Shown here: positions 1-6,825 of the stretch, piece after piece
Layout of the letters: the number at the start of each line of letters is the position of its first letter
How positions within the stretch are numbered: the first letter of the stretch is position 1
NCBI RefSeq assembly: GCF_005222705.1
Contig: NZ_STGF01000008.1
Coordinates: 62,001 to 126,000, forward strand
From: Paenibacillus sp. SY21-1
GTDB taxonomy: Bacteria; Bacillota; Bacilli; Paenibacillales; Paenibacillaceae
Length of the DNA stretch: 64,000 bases
Direction of reading: 5' to 3'
Program-made: the position numbers and the translations under genes
The notes under the pieces: generated by a model
Told to the model about the DNA's origin: nothing
What the model saw: the letters and a program-made list of their open reading frames with translations, nothing else
Database searches by the model: none

Positions 1-1
1 G

Positions 2-565
2 AAGGGCACATGGGAGCACGTTGACGGACGTGCGGTGGCGGGCAGCGCCGCTTTTCGCGCCTACAAAAGCGTGTATCATTTTTATAAAGACCTGGATTTG
101 CTGCTGGCGGGAACAAGGTATGTCAAGGTGCTGCGGGCGCAAACGCCGGAGGAGCAAGCGGAAATGCTGCAAGCCGCCGGTTATGCGACCGACCCGAGCT
201 ATGCCGGCAAGCTTCAATCGATCATCAGGATGTACAGCTTAAAGCGTTTTGATACGGCTGCAGCCCAGACGTTAGTATGGCCAAGCAAGCTGAAAACGGC
301 TGAGCAGGTGGCGGTTCTTTTTCAGGATTTGTATGCGGCTGACGGTTATTTGCATAATGGATCGACGTGGGCGGCGGCGCGTCCATTGGGCGTGCGCGCA
401 GGGGCAGCCGTAAGCTGGACGGGAACGCAAGCGACCGTTAACGGCCGTGCGCTGGAGACGATTTTGTCGGAGGGAACCGGATATGTCAAGGTGCGGGACT
501 TGGCTGCTGCAGCAGGGCTAAGCGTACACTGGGAGCCGGGGGCAAGAGTCGTGATGCTCGAGTAA
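2..565 (+). CDS. C-terminal part of a glucosaminidase-type cell-wall hydrolase (5' end outside window)
   Basis: The frame is open from base 2, so the gene begins before the window. The first visible residues (KGTWEHVDGR, then GSAAFRAYKS) and the later AGYATDPSYAGKL match the C-terminal half of the GH73/FlgJ-type endo-beta-N-acetylglucosaminidase fold, which cuts peptidoglycan glycan strands. The last ~80 residues (from about WPSKLKTAEQV) look like a small stalk or copper-amine-oxidase-N-like domain ending in YVKVRDLAAAAGL, a pattern common in Paenibacillus secreted proteins. The catalytic glutamate lies upstream and cannot be checked. The family call is fairly safe; the exact substrate bond and the presence of a signal peptide are inference. 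Confidence 0.8.
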   Translation, partial: KGTWEHVDGRAVAGSAAFRAYKSVYHFYKDLDLLLAGTRYVKVLRAQTPEEQAEMLQAAGYATDPSYAGKLQSIIRMYSLKRFDTAAAQTLVWPSKLKTAEQVAVLFQDLYAADGYLHNGSTWAAARPLGVRAGAAVSWTGTQATVNGRALETILSEGTGYVKVRDLAAAAGLSVHWEPGARVVMLE

Positions 566-579
566 GGGTTGCTTCAGGC

Positions 580-622
580 AAAAAAACAGACACTCTGCGC
601 CGCAGTCGCTCCCGAGTGCCTG
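580..622 (-). terminator. Intrinsic terminator of the small membrane-protein gene
   Basis: Read on the minus strand, CAGGCACTC (622-614) pairs with GAGTGTCTG (595-587, one G-U pair) and is followed by seven T (586-580). It lies seven bases past the stop codon of the minus-strand gene at 629-787. Confidence 0.65.
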
Positions 623-628
623 CTATCG

Positions 629-787
629 TTATTTGCTTTTGCGGGACGCGGCCCAAAAAGCGAGAATGATTAACGGGATGAGAATGAACCAAGGGATGGT
701 AACGGTCCCGCCGAAAATAATGGCTAAACCCATGACGGCAATGACGCCAACGATAATGTATAAACAGCCTCTGCCGAATGTTTCCAC
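629..787 (-). CDS. Small membrane protein, 52 aa, unknown function
   Basis: This 52-codon frame starts at GTG (787-785) six bases after a GGAGG. It encodes a short N-terminus (VETFGRGC), two closely spaced hydrophobic stretches (about residues 9-25 and 30-46, with a PWFILIP turn) and a basic tail ending RKSK. The layout suggests a two-helix hairpin in the membrane with its tail in the cytoplasm. A convincing ribosome site, hydrophobic pattern and terminator just after the stop make it a likely real gene despite its size. I do not recognise a family. It is transcribed towards the end of the glucosaminidase gene. Confidence 0.6.
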   Translation of the reverse strand: METFGRGCLYIIVGVIAVMGLAIIFGGTVTIPWFILIPLIILAFWAASRKSK

Positions 788-852
788 CGTATAACGCCTC
801 CTTCGTAAACGAGTATACTCCTATATAACGTTTCAGGCGGCGGTCCGGTTAC

Positions 853-879
853 AAAAAAAATGACCCACTTTGCAGTGGG
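853..879 (-). terminator. Hairpin plus T-run, minus-strand terminator-like
   Basis: CCCACT (864-869) pairs with AGTGGG (874-879) around a four-base loop. On the minus strand it is followed by TCA and eight T (860-853). No minus-strand gene lies directly upstream, so it may insulate the small gene at 629-787 from read-through. Confidence 0.45.
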
Positions 880-900
880 CCCATGTCCTAGATCTATATC

Positions 901-918
901 ATCAACGGTGGGGTTGAT
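901..918. promoter_or_regulatory. Perfect inverted repeat ATCAAC-n6-GTTGAT upstream of the amidase gene
   Basis: ATCAAC (901-906) and GTTGAT (913-918) form a perfect 6-bp inverted repeat about 105 bases before the amidase start. It is followed by a TATTAT sequence (about 926-931) that could be a -10 element. It could be an operator or mRNA hairpin; no cognate regulator is visible. Confidence 0.3.
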
Positions 919-1022
919 AGGTTTTATTATAGGCAGCGAACCTTAACGCAACATTAAAAAACTATGTCGGTTTATTGAAGGACGAGGTATGCCAATTCAG
1001 ATTGAGAAGGAGAGCGAGTACA

Positions 1023-1802
1023 ATGGCATATTTGATTGCTGTTTGTGACGGGCATGGAATGTCGACACCCGGTAAACGAACTCCCCCGTTCCCGGATGGG
1101 AGGGTCATGAAGGAAAATGAATTTAATCGCGCAGTCGCGGCGCTGCTGGACAGCCATCTGCGACGCAGCGGCTTCCGCACCTTGCTCGTTGCGCCAACCG
1201 ACGAGGATACGCCGCTGAATACCCGGACAGCCGCCGCCAACCGGGCCGGTGCGGATTTTTATATAAGCATACATGCCAATGCGTTCGGCAACGGCTGGAA
1301 CGATGTGCGCGGAATTGAAACCTTTTATTATACGGGCAGCAGGGAGGGGCTGAGGGCGGCCACCTTGATTCACCGACAGCTTATTCAGGGCACACCGCTC
1401 CCCAACCGTGGCGTCAAAACCCGTACCGATCTTGCCGTGCTGCGTGATACCCATATGCCGGCTGTTTTGGTCGAATGCGCATTTATGACCAATGCGGCGG
1501 ATGCCGCGCTGCTGCTGTCCGACGCGTATCGCGCCGAGTGCGCGCGCGAGCTTGCACAAGGCATTTGCGAATATTTTGGCGTAAAGTATGTAGAGGAGCA
1601 GACAACGGGACCAGCACCCGGCAGCGGCGGAAATAACGGCTCAGGCGAGGAGGAAGAGGACATGATGTCAGTGGAGGACGCGAACAAAATTATCAAGTTT
1701 TTAAGCGCTGCTTATTTGGCGGCAAACAGCGCCGAGGCGCGCAAGGAATTTAACCGGCTTGCCAACGAGCTGCGCAGGGTTAGCGGGCAACCGCCGCAAT
1801 AA
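1023..1802 (+). CDS. N-acetylmuramoyl-L-alanine amidase (Amidase_3)
   Basis: This 259-residue protein cleaves the amide bond between muramic acid and L-alanine in peptidoglycan. The zinc-amidase residues are visible: His11 (DGHG), Glu33 (KENEF), His84 (ISIHAN) and the catalytic Glu151 (VECAFMTN). The catalytic domain covers about residues 3-190. A glycine and acid-rich linker (about 198-215) joins it to a helical tail of ~45 residues (SVEDANKIIKFL onward) of unknown role. The ATG at 1023 is chosen because GAAGGAG sits 9-15 bases upstream; an in-frame ATG at 975 has no such site. There is no signal peptide, so it may act like CwlD-type or phage-type lysins or leave by another route. A strong terminator follows. 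Confidence 0.85.
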   Translation: MAYLIAVCDGHGMSTPGKRTPPFPDGRVMKENEFNRAVAALLDSHLRRSGFRTLLVAPTDEDTPLNTRTAAANRAGADFYISIHANAFGNGWNDVRGIETFYYTGSREGLRAATLIHRQLIQGTPLPNRGVKTRTDLAVLRDTHMPAVLVECAFMTNAADAALLLSDAYRAECARELAQGICEYFGVKYVEEQTTGPAPGSGGNNGSGEEEEDMMSVEDANKIIKFLSAAYLAANSAEARKEFNRLANELRRVSGQPPQ

Positions 1803-1820
1803 ACCGGCAGCTTGTAAAAA

Positions 1821-1863
1821 ACCGCTGCTCTCCTTCATGAATAGGGAGAGCAGCGGTTTTTCA
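1821..1863. terminator. Strong, probably bidirectional intrinsic terminator
   Basis: A 13-bp perfect stem (1821-1833 with 1845-1857) is flanked by an A-run on the left and a T-run on the right. It can end the amidase transcript and the minus-strand YjcZ-type gene. Confidence 0.85.
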
Positions 1864-1900
1864 TATTTTAATACGTTTCATTTGTCCAAGGAAGGGAGAA

Positions 1901-2008
1901 TTAGTAGCCAAAGCCGCCCATGCAGCTGCAAACGATAATGACCAACAGGATGAAAAGAACCAGGATGGAGCCTGCGTTGTTAAAAGCACCGCCAACGTAT
2001 CCGGACAT
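1901..2008 (-). CDS. YjcZ-type small spore-associated peptide, 35 aa
   Basis: The 35-residue frame reads MSGYVGGAFNNAGS, then a hydrophobic helix (ILVLFILLVIIV), then CSCMGGFGY. This is the layout of the YjcZ family of short sporulation-related membrane peptides in Bacillaceae and Paenibacillaceae: a glycine/tyrosine-rich head, one membrane helix and a C-terminal GGFGY. The ATG at 2008-2006 has an AGGAGG nine bases upstream. Its function is not known beyond association with sporulation in relatives. It ends at the shared terminator at 1821-1863. Confidence 0.8.
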   Translation of the reverse strand: MSGYVGGAFNNAGSILVLFILLVIIVCSCMGGFGY

Positions 2009-2204
2009 TTTCAAGCACCTCCTCGTTTCGGTTATGATGCAGGTTATGCGGATTTATGCCGCTGTGCTTGGGTGTTTGTTACGGGGGCGCTTAAACCGCG
2101 CCAAATGCCTATATTGACGATGGAGGCGAGCAGGTATTCCGGCCGGAGCCGTAGAATAAAGCATACTGAAAAAGGAAGGTCATTAGGAAAGAGGAGGAAT
2201 GGGA

Positions 2205-2591
2205 ATGAGTGTGCAGTGGAAGCCGGAGGGCTATCCGAGCGTATCGCCATATTTGATCGTAAAGGGAGCGGAGCGTGTCGCAGAGTTCGCCAAACAGACG
2301 TTTGAAGCCGAGGTGCTGCGCCGCTACGAGCGAGCGGACGGCAGCATTATGCATATGGAGCTTCGAATGCAGGATTCGGTTATCATGCTCGGTGAGGCGC
2401 TTGAAGGCTGGCCGCCCGCGCCGTCTCATCTGCATGTGTATGTGCCGGATGTGAGGGCGGCATTCGAGCGTGCGCTTGAGGCGGGCGGCAGCGTTATACA
2501 GGAGCCGGTCCGTCAGGATGATCCCGATCGCCGCGGGGGCGTTCTGGACCCCGGCGGCAATACATGGTGGATCGCTACGCAAGAGGAATAG
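2205..2591 (+). CDS. VOC-fold (glyoxalase/bleomycin-resistance, PhnB-like) protein
   Basis: This 128-residue protein has the sequence pattern of vicinal-oxygen-chelate proteins of the PhnB/YdeI-like type: YLIVKGAERVAEF near the start, DGSIMHMELRMQDSVIML in the middle and a C-terminal DPGGNTWWIAT. These proteins bind a metal or small ligand between two beta-alpha-beta-beta-beta units; the substrate cannot be told from sequence. Start at ATG 2205: GAGGAGG (2191-2197) is seven bases upstream, whereas the ATG at 2199 lies too close to it. It stands alone and converges on the nuclease gene. Confidence 0.8.
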   Translation: MSVQWKPEGYPSVSPYLIVKGAERVAEFAKQTFEAEVLRRYERADGSIMHMELRMQDSVIMLGEALEGWPPAPSHLHVYVPDVRAAFERALEAGGSVIQEPVRQDDPDRRGGVLDPGGNTWWIATQEE

Positions 2592-2631
2592 AGGGCAAGC
2601 GCCTATATCCTGGAAATCTTGCAGTAAGCCG

Positions 2632-3144
2632 CTATTCGAGCATGAGCAGCACTTTAGTGCCGTTCGGATAGTCTTCAAGCTGGTTGCCGACCCAACTGCC
2701 TGCGCCGCGATTATCCGAAGGCGAAATATAGGCGATATCTGCGCCCACGCCTCCCTCTTGACACATTGCCATCGGCCATTCATCGCGGTCGTAGCCTTTT
2801 TTGGTGGGCATGCCCTTTAAGGATTCAGCACGGTTGTCCTCGGCTCCTTCGCGATCAATGGTGCATATCGCCGATTTGCCCTTTGCGATCGCTTGCCGGA
2901 TATGCTCCGCCGTTTCAGGGTATTTGTCCACCGGAAAATCAAGAACGACATCGGCAGAGGAGGAGTCTGGCGATGACTGCTGCGAGCCTCTCCAGCCGTC
3001 AAGCAGGTCAATGCCCGTACGTTGAACGAATTGCACGGCAGCGTCGGGATTCAGCCAGAATCCTCCGAGCAATAGTACGAATACAATAATGCCTACAAAT
3101 GTCTGATTGCGGACAGTTGTCTTTTTTTTGCGTTTGCGAGCCAG
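2632..3144 (-). CDS. NucA/NucB-type secreted or membrane-anchored deoxyribonuclease
   Basis: The 170-residue protein has a basic N-terminus (ARKRKKKTT), one hydrophobic helix (about residues 15-30) and a C-terminal NucA/NucB nuclease domain with [40 protein letters not shown] and NGTKVLL. Relatives are the DNA-entry nuclease NucA and the spore-associated nuclease NucB of Bacillus; which role applies is not clear, and no com genes are near. In this frame a stop codon lies 33 bases upstream of CTG 3144, and no ATG, GTG or TTG occurs before residue 25. GGGAGG (3158-3153) sits eight bases before the CTG, so CTG is the likely start. A TTG at 3072 would lose the basic head and most of the anchor helix. 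Confidence 0.8.
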   Translation of the reverse strand: MARKRKKKTTVRNQTFVGIIVFVLLLGGFWLNPDAAVQFVQRTGIDLLDGWRGSQQSSPDSSSADVVLDFPVDKYPETAEHIRQAIAKGKSAICTIDREGAEDNRAESLKGMPTKKGYDRDEWPMAMCQEGGVGADIAYISPSDNRGAGSWVGNQLEDYPNGTKVLLMLE

Positions 3145-3237
3145 AAGCCAATCCTCCCGTAAGTAAACTGTGTGCGATCAAGCTCATTTTACTATACTTG
3201 CCGCTTTATGGGTATCCGCTTCTGACTCCGGCCAGCC

Positions 3238-4446
3238 TTATTCCGGGCTGCGTTCAAGTGCGATCTTCTCCCGGCGGCCGGCTTGAATAGAAAGCAGCAG
3301 GGTTAACAATAGTACAATTGCCGCCGCCGCGTAAGGAAAATTAATATTGACGTCGAACAGGAAGCCAGCGGCAATCGGCCCGATAATATTTCCTAAACTG
3401 GTAAAAGCGGAGTTGAGTCCCGCCACAAAGCCCTGCTGCTCGTTCGCCATTCTGGAAATTTGCGTGCTGATTGCGGGTCGCAAAATGTCCATGGACAAAA
3501 ACAGAATAAACGTGACGGTTACGATTAGCCAGAAGCTGTGCACAAAGATGGTGAGCAGAATGAACAGGGCTGCGACAAACAATGAAGCGGAGATAACGGC
3601 CCGTTCGCCGAAGCGGTTCAGCAGCTTGCCAAAAATCGTCACTTGTACGACAGCGCCAGCGATAGATCCGAAGGTAATAATAAAAGCGATGTCTTTGGCG
3701 GTAAAGCCGAACTTGTGGTCGACAAACAGTCCAAACACCGTTTCATAGTTGGATAAGCCAAAGGATGCGATCAGCACGATAAGCAAACTTAGAAAATAAG
3801 GCTGCTTATACGTTTGCAAAAGCTGAGCGAGCGTGCCGCTTGCGCTTGCGCTCTCCTTGGAGCGCGGCTGCTTAGCCGCTTGCGACTTGGAATCGGGTAA
3901 AATAATAAACGTAATCAGCGCTGCCAAACCGCCCGCCGCCGCAGCGGCGAAAAAAGGAACCCGAACGCCAAATTCAGCCAAATAACCGCCGATGCCCGGT
4001 CCGATAATAAAGCCTGTTGTAATTGCCGCATTAATGTAGCCCATTCCCGTTGCGCGTTCTTCGTCGCTTGTTACATCAGCGATGTAAGCCATGATGGAGG
4101 GCATGACCAAAGCGGCCCCGATGCCGCCGAGGATACGGGAAGCGAAGAGAAGGGGCGGCTCGCTTACTACGCCAAACATCCATTCCGACAACGCGAACAG
4201 TATCATGCCGAGGACAATATTTTTTTTGCGTCCGAAAGTATCGGACAGCTTGCCTGCAAGCGGCGAGAATAGGAGCTGCGCAAGCGAAAACACGGCAACC
4301 ATGAGCCCGAGCATGCTCCCGTTTAAATCCAGCTCTCTCATATACGTTGGCATAACGGGCACGACAAGCCCAATGCCGGTGAACACAAGTAAAATATTGA
4401 ACATAAGGAGCAAGACCGCTCCCCGGTTACGCAATAATAGTGCCAT
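3238..4446 (-). CDS. MFS drug-efflux transporter (Bmr/NorA-like)
   Basis: The 402-residue protein has about 12 hydrophobic helices. The MFS signature LAGKLSDTFGRKKNIV lies in the loop after helix 2, and GIGLVVPVMPTY in helix 1 is typical of proton-driven multidrug exporters such as Bmr, Blt and NorA. A polar central loop (about residues 190-210, rich in Lys and Ser) separates the two halves. It follows the TetR gene by 40 bases on the same strand, so the two probably share a transcript and the TetR protein probably controls its own efflux pump. The exported compound is unknown. Confidence 0.88.
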   Translation of the reverse strand: MALLLRNRGAVLLLMFNILLVFTGIGLVVPVMPTYMRELDLNGSMLGLMVAVFSLAQLLFSPLAGKLSDTFGRKKNIVLGMILFALSEWMFGVVSEPPLLFASRILGGIGAALVMPSIMAYIADVTSDEERATGMGYINAAITTGFIIGPGIGGYLAEFGVRVPFFAAAAAGGLAALITFIILPDSKSQAAKQPRSKESASASGTLAQLLQTYKQPYFLSLLIVLIASFGLSNYETVFGLFVDHKFGFTAKDIAFIITFGSIAGAVVQVTIFGKLLNRFGERAVISASLFVAALFILLTIFVHSFWLIVTVTFILFLSMDILRPAISTQISRMANEQQGFVAGLNSAFTSLGNIIGPIAAGFLFDVNINFPYAAAAIVLLLTLLLSIQAGRREKIALERSPE

Positions 4447-4486
4447 GAGTCATTAATCCTTCCCAGCTATTCCAGCCTCTACGTAG

Positions 4487-5098
4487 TTAGTTTGCCGATT
4501 GGGCAAGTCCATGCAGCAGCACCTTCATCGCCGTCCGATACAGCTCAAGCCTCTCGTCGATGCTGTCTCCCCGTTTGGCCATGTAGCTCAGCCCGAACAA
4601 CAGGCTTTCCAGAATGACGGCCAGCTGCCGGACCTCTCCCGCATTGAATTCGCCGCGATCGATGCCTTCTTGTATCAAGCGTTCATTACATTCAATATGA
4701 CGGTTTACCAGCTTGATAATCCGATCCTCAACCTCGCTCGTTTTTTGCTCAAGATTAAAAAACTCGTCCGCCGCCTTGGTAAGCGGATGGTTAAAGTCAT
4801 CAAGCACAAGCAGCTCGGCGATCGCATACAGCTTGTCGGCGGCGGTGTGATGCTGGGCGGCGTTCACTAGCCATTTTTCCTCCCATTCGGCATCCCATTC
4901 CTCGATCAAGTAGAGGAAAAGTCCCTCTTTGCTTTTAAAATGGTAATAAATGTTGCCCTTGCTGGCTCCGGTTGCCGCGACCAATTCTTCAATGGATGTG
5001 CCCTTATAGCCTTTCATAGCGAATAGAGAGCGGGCCGCATCCGCAATTTTTTTTTTCGTTTGCTCGCTTTGCTGCTGCTTTTTATTAATCCTGCTCAA
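4487..5098 (-). CDS. TetR/AcrR-family transcriptional repressor
   Basis: In this 203-residue protein the N-terminal helix-turn-helix covers about residues 17-61 (KKIADAARSLF, then TSIEELVAATGASKGNIYYHF, the standard TetR recognition motif). The remaining ~140 residues are a helical ligand-binding and dimerisation domain. The start is taken as TTG 5098; the AAGGGG before it is very close, so the start is not certain, but no other start codon fits before the DNA-binding domain. A likely operator lies in its promoter, suggesting autorepression with the downstream MFS gene. Confidence 0.87.
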   Translation of the reverse strand: MSRINKKQQQSEQTKKKIADAARSLFAMKGYKGTSIEELVAATGASKGNIYYHFKSKEGLFLYLIEEWDAEWEEKWLVNAAQHHTAADKLYAIAELLVLDDFNHPLTKAADEFFNLEQKTSEVEDRIIKLVNRHIECNERLIQEGIDRGEFNAGEVRQLAVILESLLFGLSYMAKRGDSIDERLELYRTAMKVLLHGLAQSAN

Positions 5099-5115
5099 CC
5101 CCTTGTTCTTTAATA

Positions 5116-5146
5116 ATTATACTGAACGTTCGTTCTATATTATCAA
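5116..5146 (-). promoter_or_regulatory. Promoter with embedded TetR-type operator
   Basis: On the minus strand TTGATA (5146-5141) and TATAAT (5121-5116) are 19 bases apart. The spacer contains GAACGAACGTTC (5135-5124), an overlapping palindrome of the type bound by TetR-family repressors. Binding there would block polymerase and so silence tetR and the MFS pump. Confidence 0.6.
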
Positions 5147-5241
5147 AATCAATCGTGATTCGCAACTTCATTCATTGACCTCTGGCCTAACGCTGTGCTC
5201 AAAACCCCATGCATTCGACAAAATAAAAGCAAGCGATAGGT

Positions 5242-5269
5242 TTGCAGAAAGAGCTGTGCTTGTTATGAT
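5242..5269 (+). promoter_or_regulatory. Putative sigma-A promoter for the 5338 gene
   Basis: TTGCAG (5242-5247), a 16-base spacer and TATGAT (5264-5269) lie about 70 bases before the start of the small gene at 5338. Confidence 0.5.
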
Positions 5270-5337
5270 AGAACTAGAAGCTTGAAGGACGCAGGCGTTC
5301 AGAATGGTCTATTATATAAGACAGCGGAGGAGAGGCA

Positions 5338-5532
5338 GTGGCATTTGGTATTGATCTTTTTATCGGCAAAGTCGTTACACTACAGCTTGAAACGATGGCG
5401 GAGCATCACGGCGTGCTGGAGGCAGTGGAGGATGGCTATGTTAAAGTGTCGAACGGAGATGAGCTATGGTGGATTCCCGTACATGAAATCGTTCGCATTG
5501 ATCCCGTGCAGCCCAAAAAATTTCAGCTCTAG
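5338..5532 (+). CDS. Small hypothetical protein, 64 aa
   Basis: The frame starts at GTG 5338 with GGAGGAG six bases upstream. The product is a 64-residue soluble protein (GIDLFIGKVVTLQL, then GVLEAVEDGYVKV, then WWIPVHEIVRIDPV). The alternation of short beta-like strands resembles a small Sm-like or SH3-like barrel, and the layout (a turn of effect or linkage statements ending in IPVHEIVRI) recalls the C-terminal half of the YolD-like protein at 32666. That resemblance is only by eye. It is followed after about 60 bases by the TVP38-type gene and may be co-transcribed with it. Confidence 0.6.
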   Translation: MAFGIDLFIGKVVTLQLETMAEHHGVLEAVEDGYVKVSNGDELWWIPVHEIVRIDPVQPKKFQL

Positions 5533-5595
5533 GAAGGTTGCTCGCGCGGCTCTTCATGCGCGGCGGATTCTCGAGCGGACAAGGGGGCGAACGGC

Positions 5596-6219
5596 TTGCG
5601 TGTTGGCAAAGCGATAACCCTTGTCGGCCTTTCGGCATTTTTGTTGATGTCATGGCTGTACTGGCAGGATTGGATGGCCTGGCTGCAGGAAGACGCAGCG
5701 TCCGCGCCCGCATTCGGCCTTGCCGTATTGCTCGCGACGATTCCGGGCGTCCCGTTTGGTCTCATCGGCGGCATCATCGGAGCCAAGTACGGCTTCGTTC
5801 AAGGCGGCATCATTAATTTGGCTGCGAACACGGCAGCTTCGGCGATCGTCTACTTCGTTGTCCGGTATTTGTTAAAGGAGCGGGCGATACGCTGGCTGCA
5901 GCAATCGGACAAATTGCAGCGTATGGACCACTTTTTTCGCGATCGCGTTTTTTGGTCCATCCTGATTGCGCGGCTCATACCGATTGTGCCGGCAGCGTTG
6001 ATCAATGTCTATGCCGGCCTGTTCGGACTGCCGTTTAGAGCATTCCTGCTGGCTACTTTTTTGGGCAAGATTCCGTTTATCGTGGTCTATACGTACATTG
6101 GCGACAGCGTCCAGGCCGGCTCAAGCAGCTGGCTCCTATTGCTTGCTGTGTACGGCGGTTTTCTGGCTGTTGTATACGCAATGTACCGGCTGACGTTGAG
6201 AAGAGGGATGAGAGGCTGA
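5596..6219 (+). CDS. TVP38/TMEM64 (DedA-superfamily) membrane protein
   Basis: The 207-residue protein has about five to six hydrophobic segments. It carries the family's re-entrant signature: the GVPFGLIGGIIGAKYGFVQG stretch at about residues 50-70, and later ARLIPIVPAALINVYAGLFG (about 125-145) with FLGKIPFIVVYTYIGD. Proteins of this group are thought to move lipids between bilayer leaflets; for this one that is inference. Start is TTG 5596 with a GGGGG six bases upstream (AAGGGGGCGAACGGC before the TTG). It precedes the MarR gene. Confidence 0.85.
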   Translation: MRVGKAITLVGLSAFLLMSWLYWQDWMAWLQEDAASAPAFGLAVLLATIPGVPFGLIGGIIGAKYGFVQGGIINLAANTAASAIVYFVVRYLLKERAIRWLQQSDKLQRMDHFFRDRVFWSILIARLIPIVPAALINVYAGLFGLPFRAFLLATFLGKIPFIVVYTYIGDSVQAGSSSWLLLLAVYGGFLAVVYAMYRLTLRRGMRG

Positions 6220-6278
6220 CGCAGCAGATGTCCATTTTCGCCTTCAGGTATGCTATTATTATAGACATCAGGCGGGTG

Positions 6279-6707
6279 ATGAAATTGAAAACCAATAACG
6301 AGCTGTTGGACAATTGGTTGTCCATGACGCATTTTCAAGCCAAAATTAACGATGAGCTGGAGCGGGCGCTTGAGCAAAAATACGGGTTGTCCTTGAAGGA
6401 GTTTTATCTCCTTTATTTCTTGTCGCTTACCGATGAAAAGAAGCTGCGGCTGCAGCAGCTGCAGGATATGGTCGGGCTCAGCCAAAGCGCCATTTCCAGG
6501 CTGGTCGGGAGGATGGAGGCCAAAAATTGCGGGGCGCTGCAAAGACACGTCTGCGAAAATGACCGCAGAGGCATTTATACGCAGATTACGGAGCTGGGTG
6601 AAAACAAATTAAACAAAGCGCTTGAAACCTTTAATGAGGTTCTGCAAGCGACGCTCAGCCAAGACGGCGTCCAATCCGAATGGAAAACAATGGTTCATAA
6701 GCAATAA
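6279..6707 (+). CDS. MarR-family transcriptional regulator
   Basis: The 142-residue protein has a winged helix-turn-helix: LQQLQDMVGLSQSAISRLVGRMEAK is the recognition region (about residues 58-82), followed by the wing with CENDRRGIYTQITELG, as in MarR/SlyA repressors that sense small phenolic or electrophilic compounds. Cys83 and Cys92 flank the wing and could be redox-sensitive (inference). Start is ATG 6279; a TTG at 6285 has better spacing from AGGCGGG and is the alternative. A -10-like TATTAT about 20 bases upstream suggests a short leader. The next gene is an Old Yellow Enzyme, a frequent partner of such regulators. Confidence 0.82.
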   Translation: MKLKTNNELLDNWLSMTHFQAKINDELERALEQKYGLSLKEFYLLYFLSLTDEKKLRLQQLQDMVGLSQSAISRLVGRMEAKNCGALQRHVCENDRRGIYTQITELGENKLNKALETFNEVLQATLSQDGVQSEWKTMVHKQ

Positions 6708-6747
6708 AGACGGAGAGAGCGGGAATCGCCGCTCCGCTCCTTGGCAG

Positions 6748-6790
6748 TTGACAATTGCTATATCCATGCTATTATATATGCGTGTGCATA
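6748..6790 (+). promoter_or_regulatory. Promoter and putative MarR operator before the OYE genes
   Basis: TTGACA (6748-6753), a 16-base spacer and TATTAT (6770-6775) form a good promoter. Directly behind the -10 lies the inverted repeat TATGC-GTGT-GCATA (6777-6790), where a bound repressor would block transcription. The adjacent MarR protein is the natural candidate. Confidence 0.6.
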
Positions 6791-6825
6791 CATATTTTTA
6801 GGTAGAGGATAAAAGGAGTGAATGT

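Noticed and set aside
2632-3144. Competence operon at the NucA/NucB gene
   Set aside because: No competence or immunity (Nin) gene is adjacent; only the nuclease family can be claimed.
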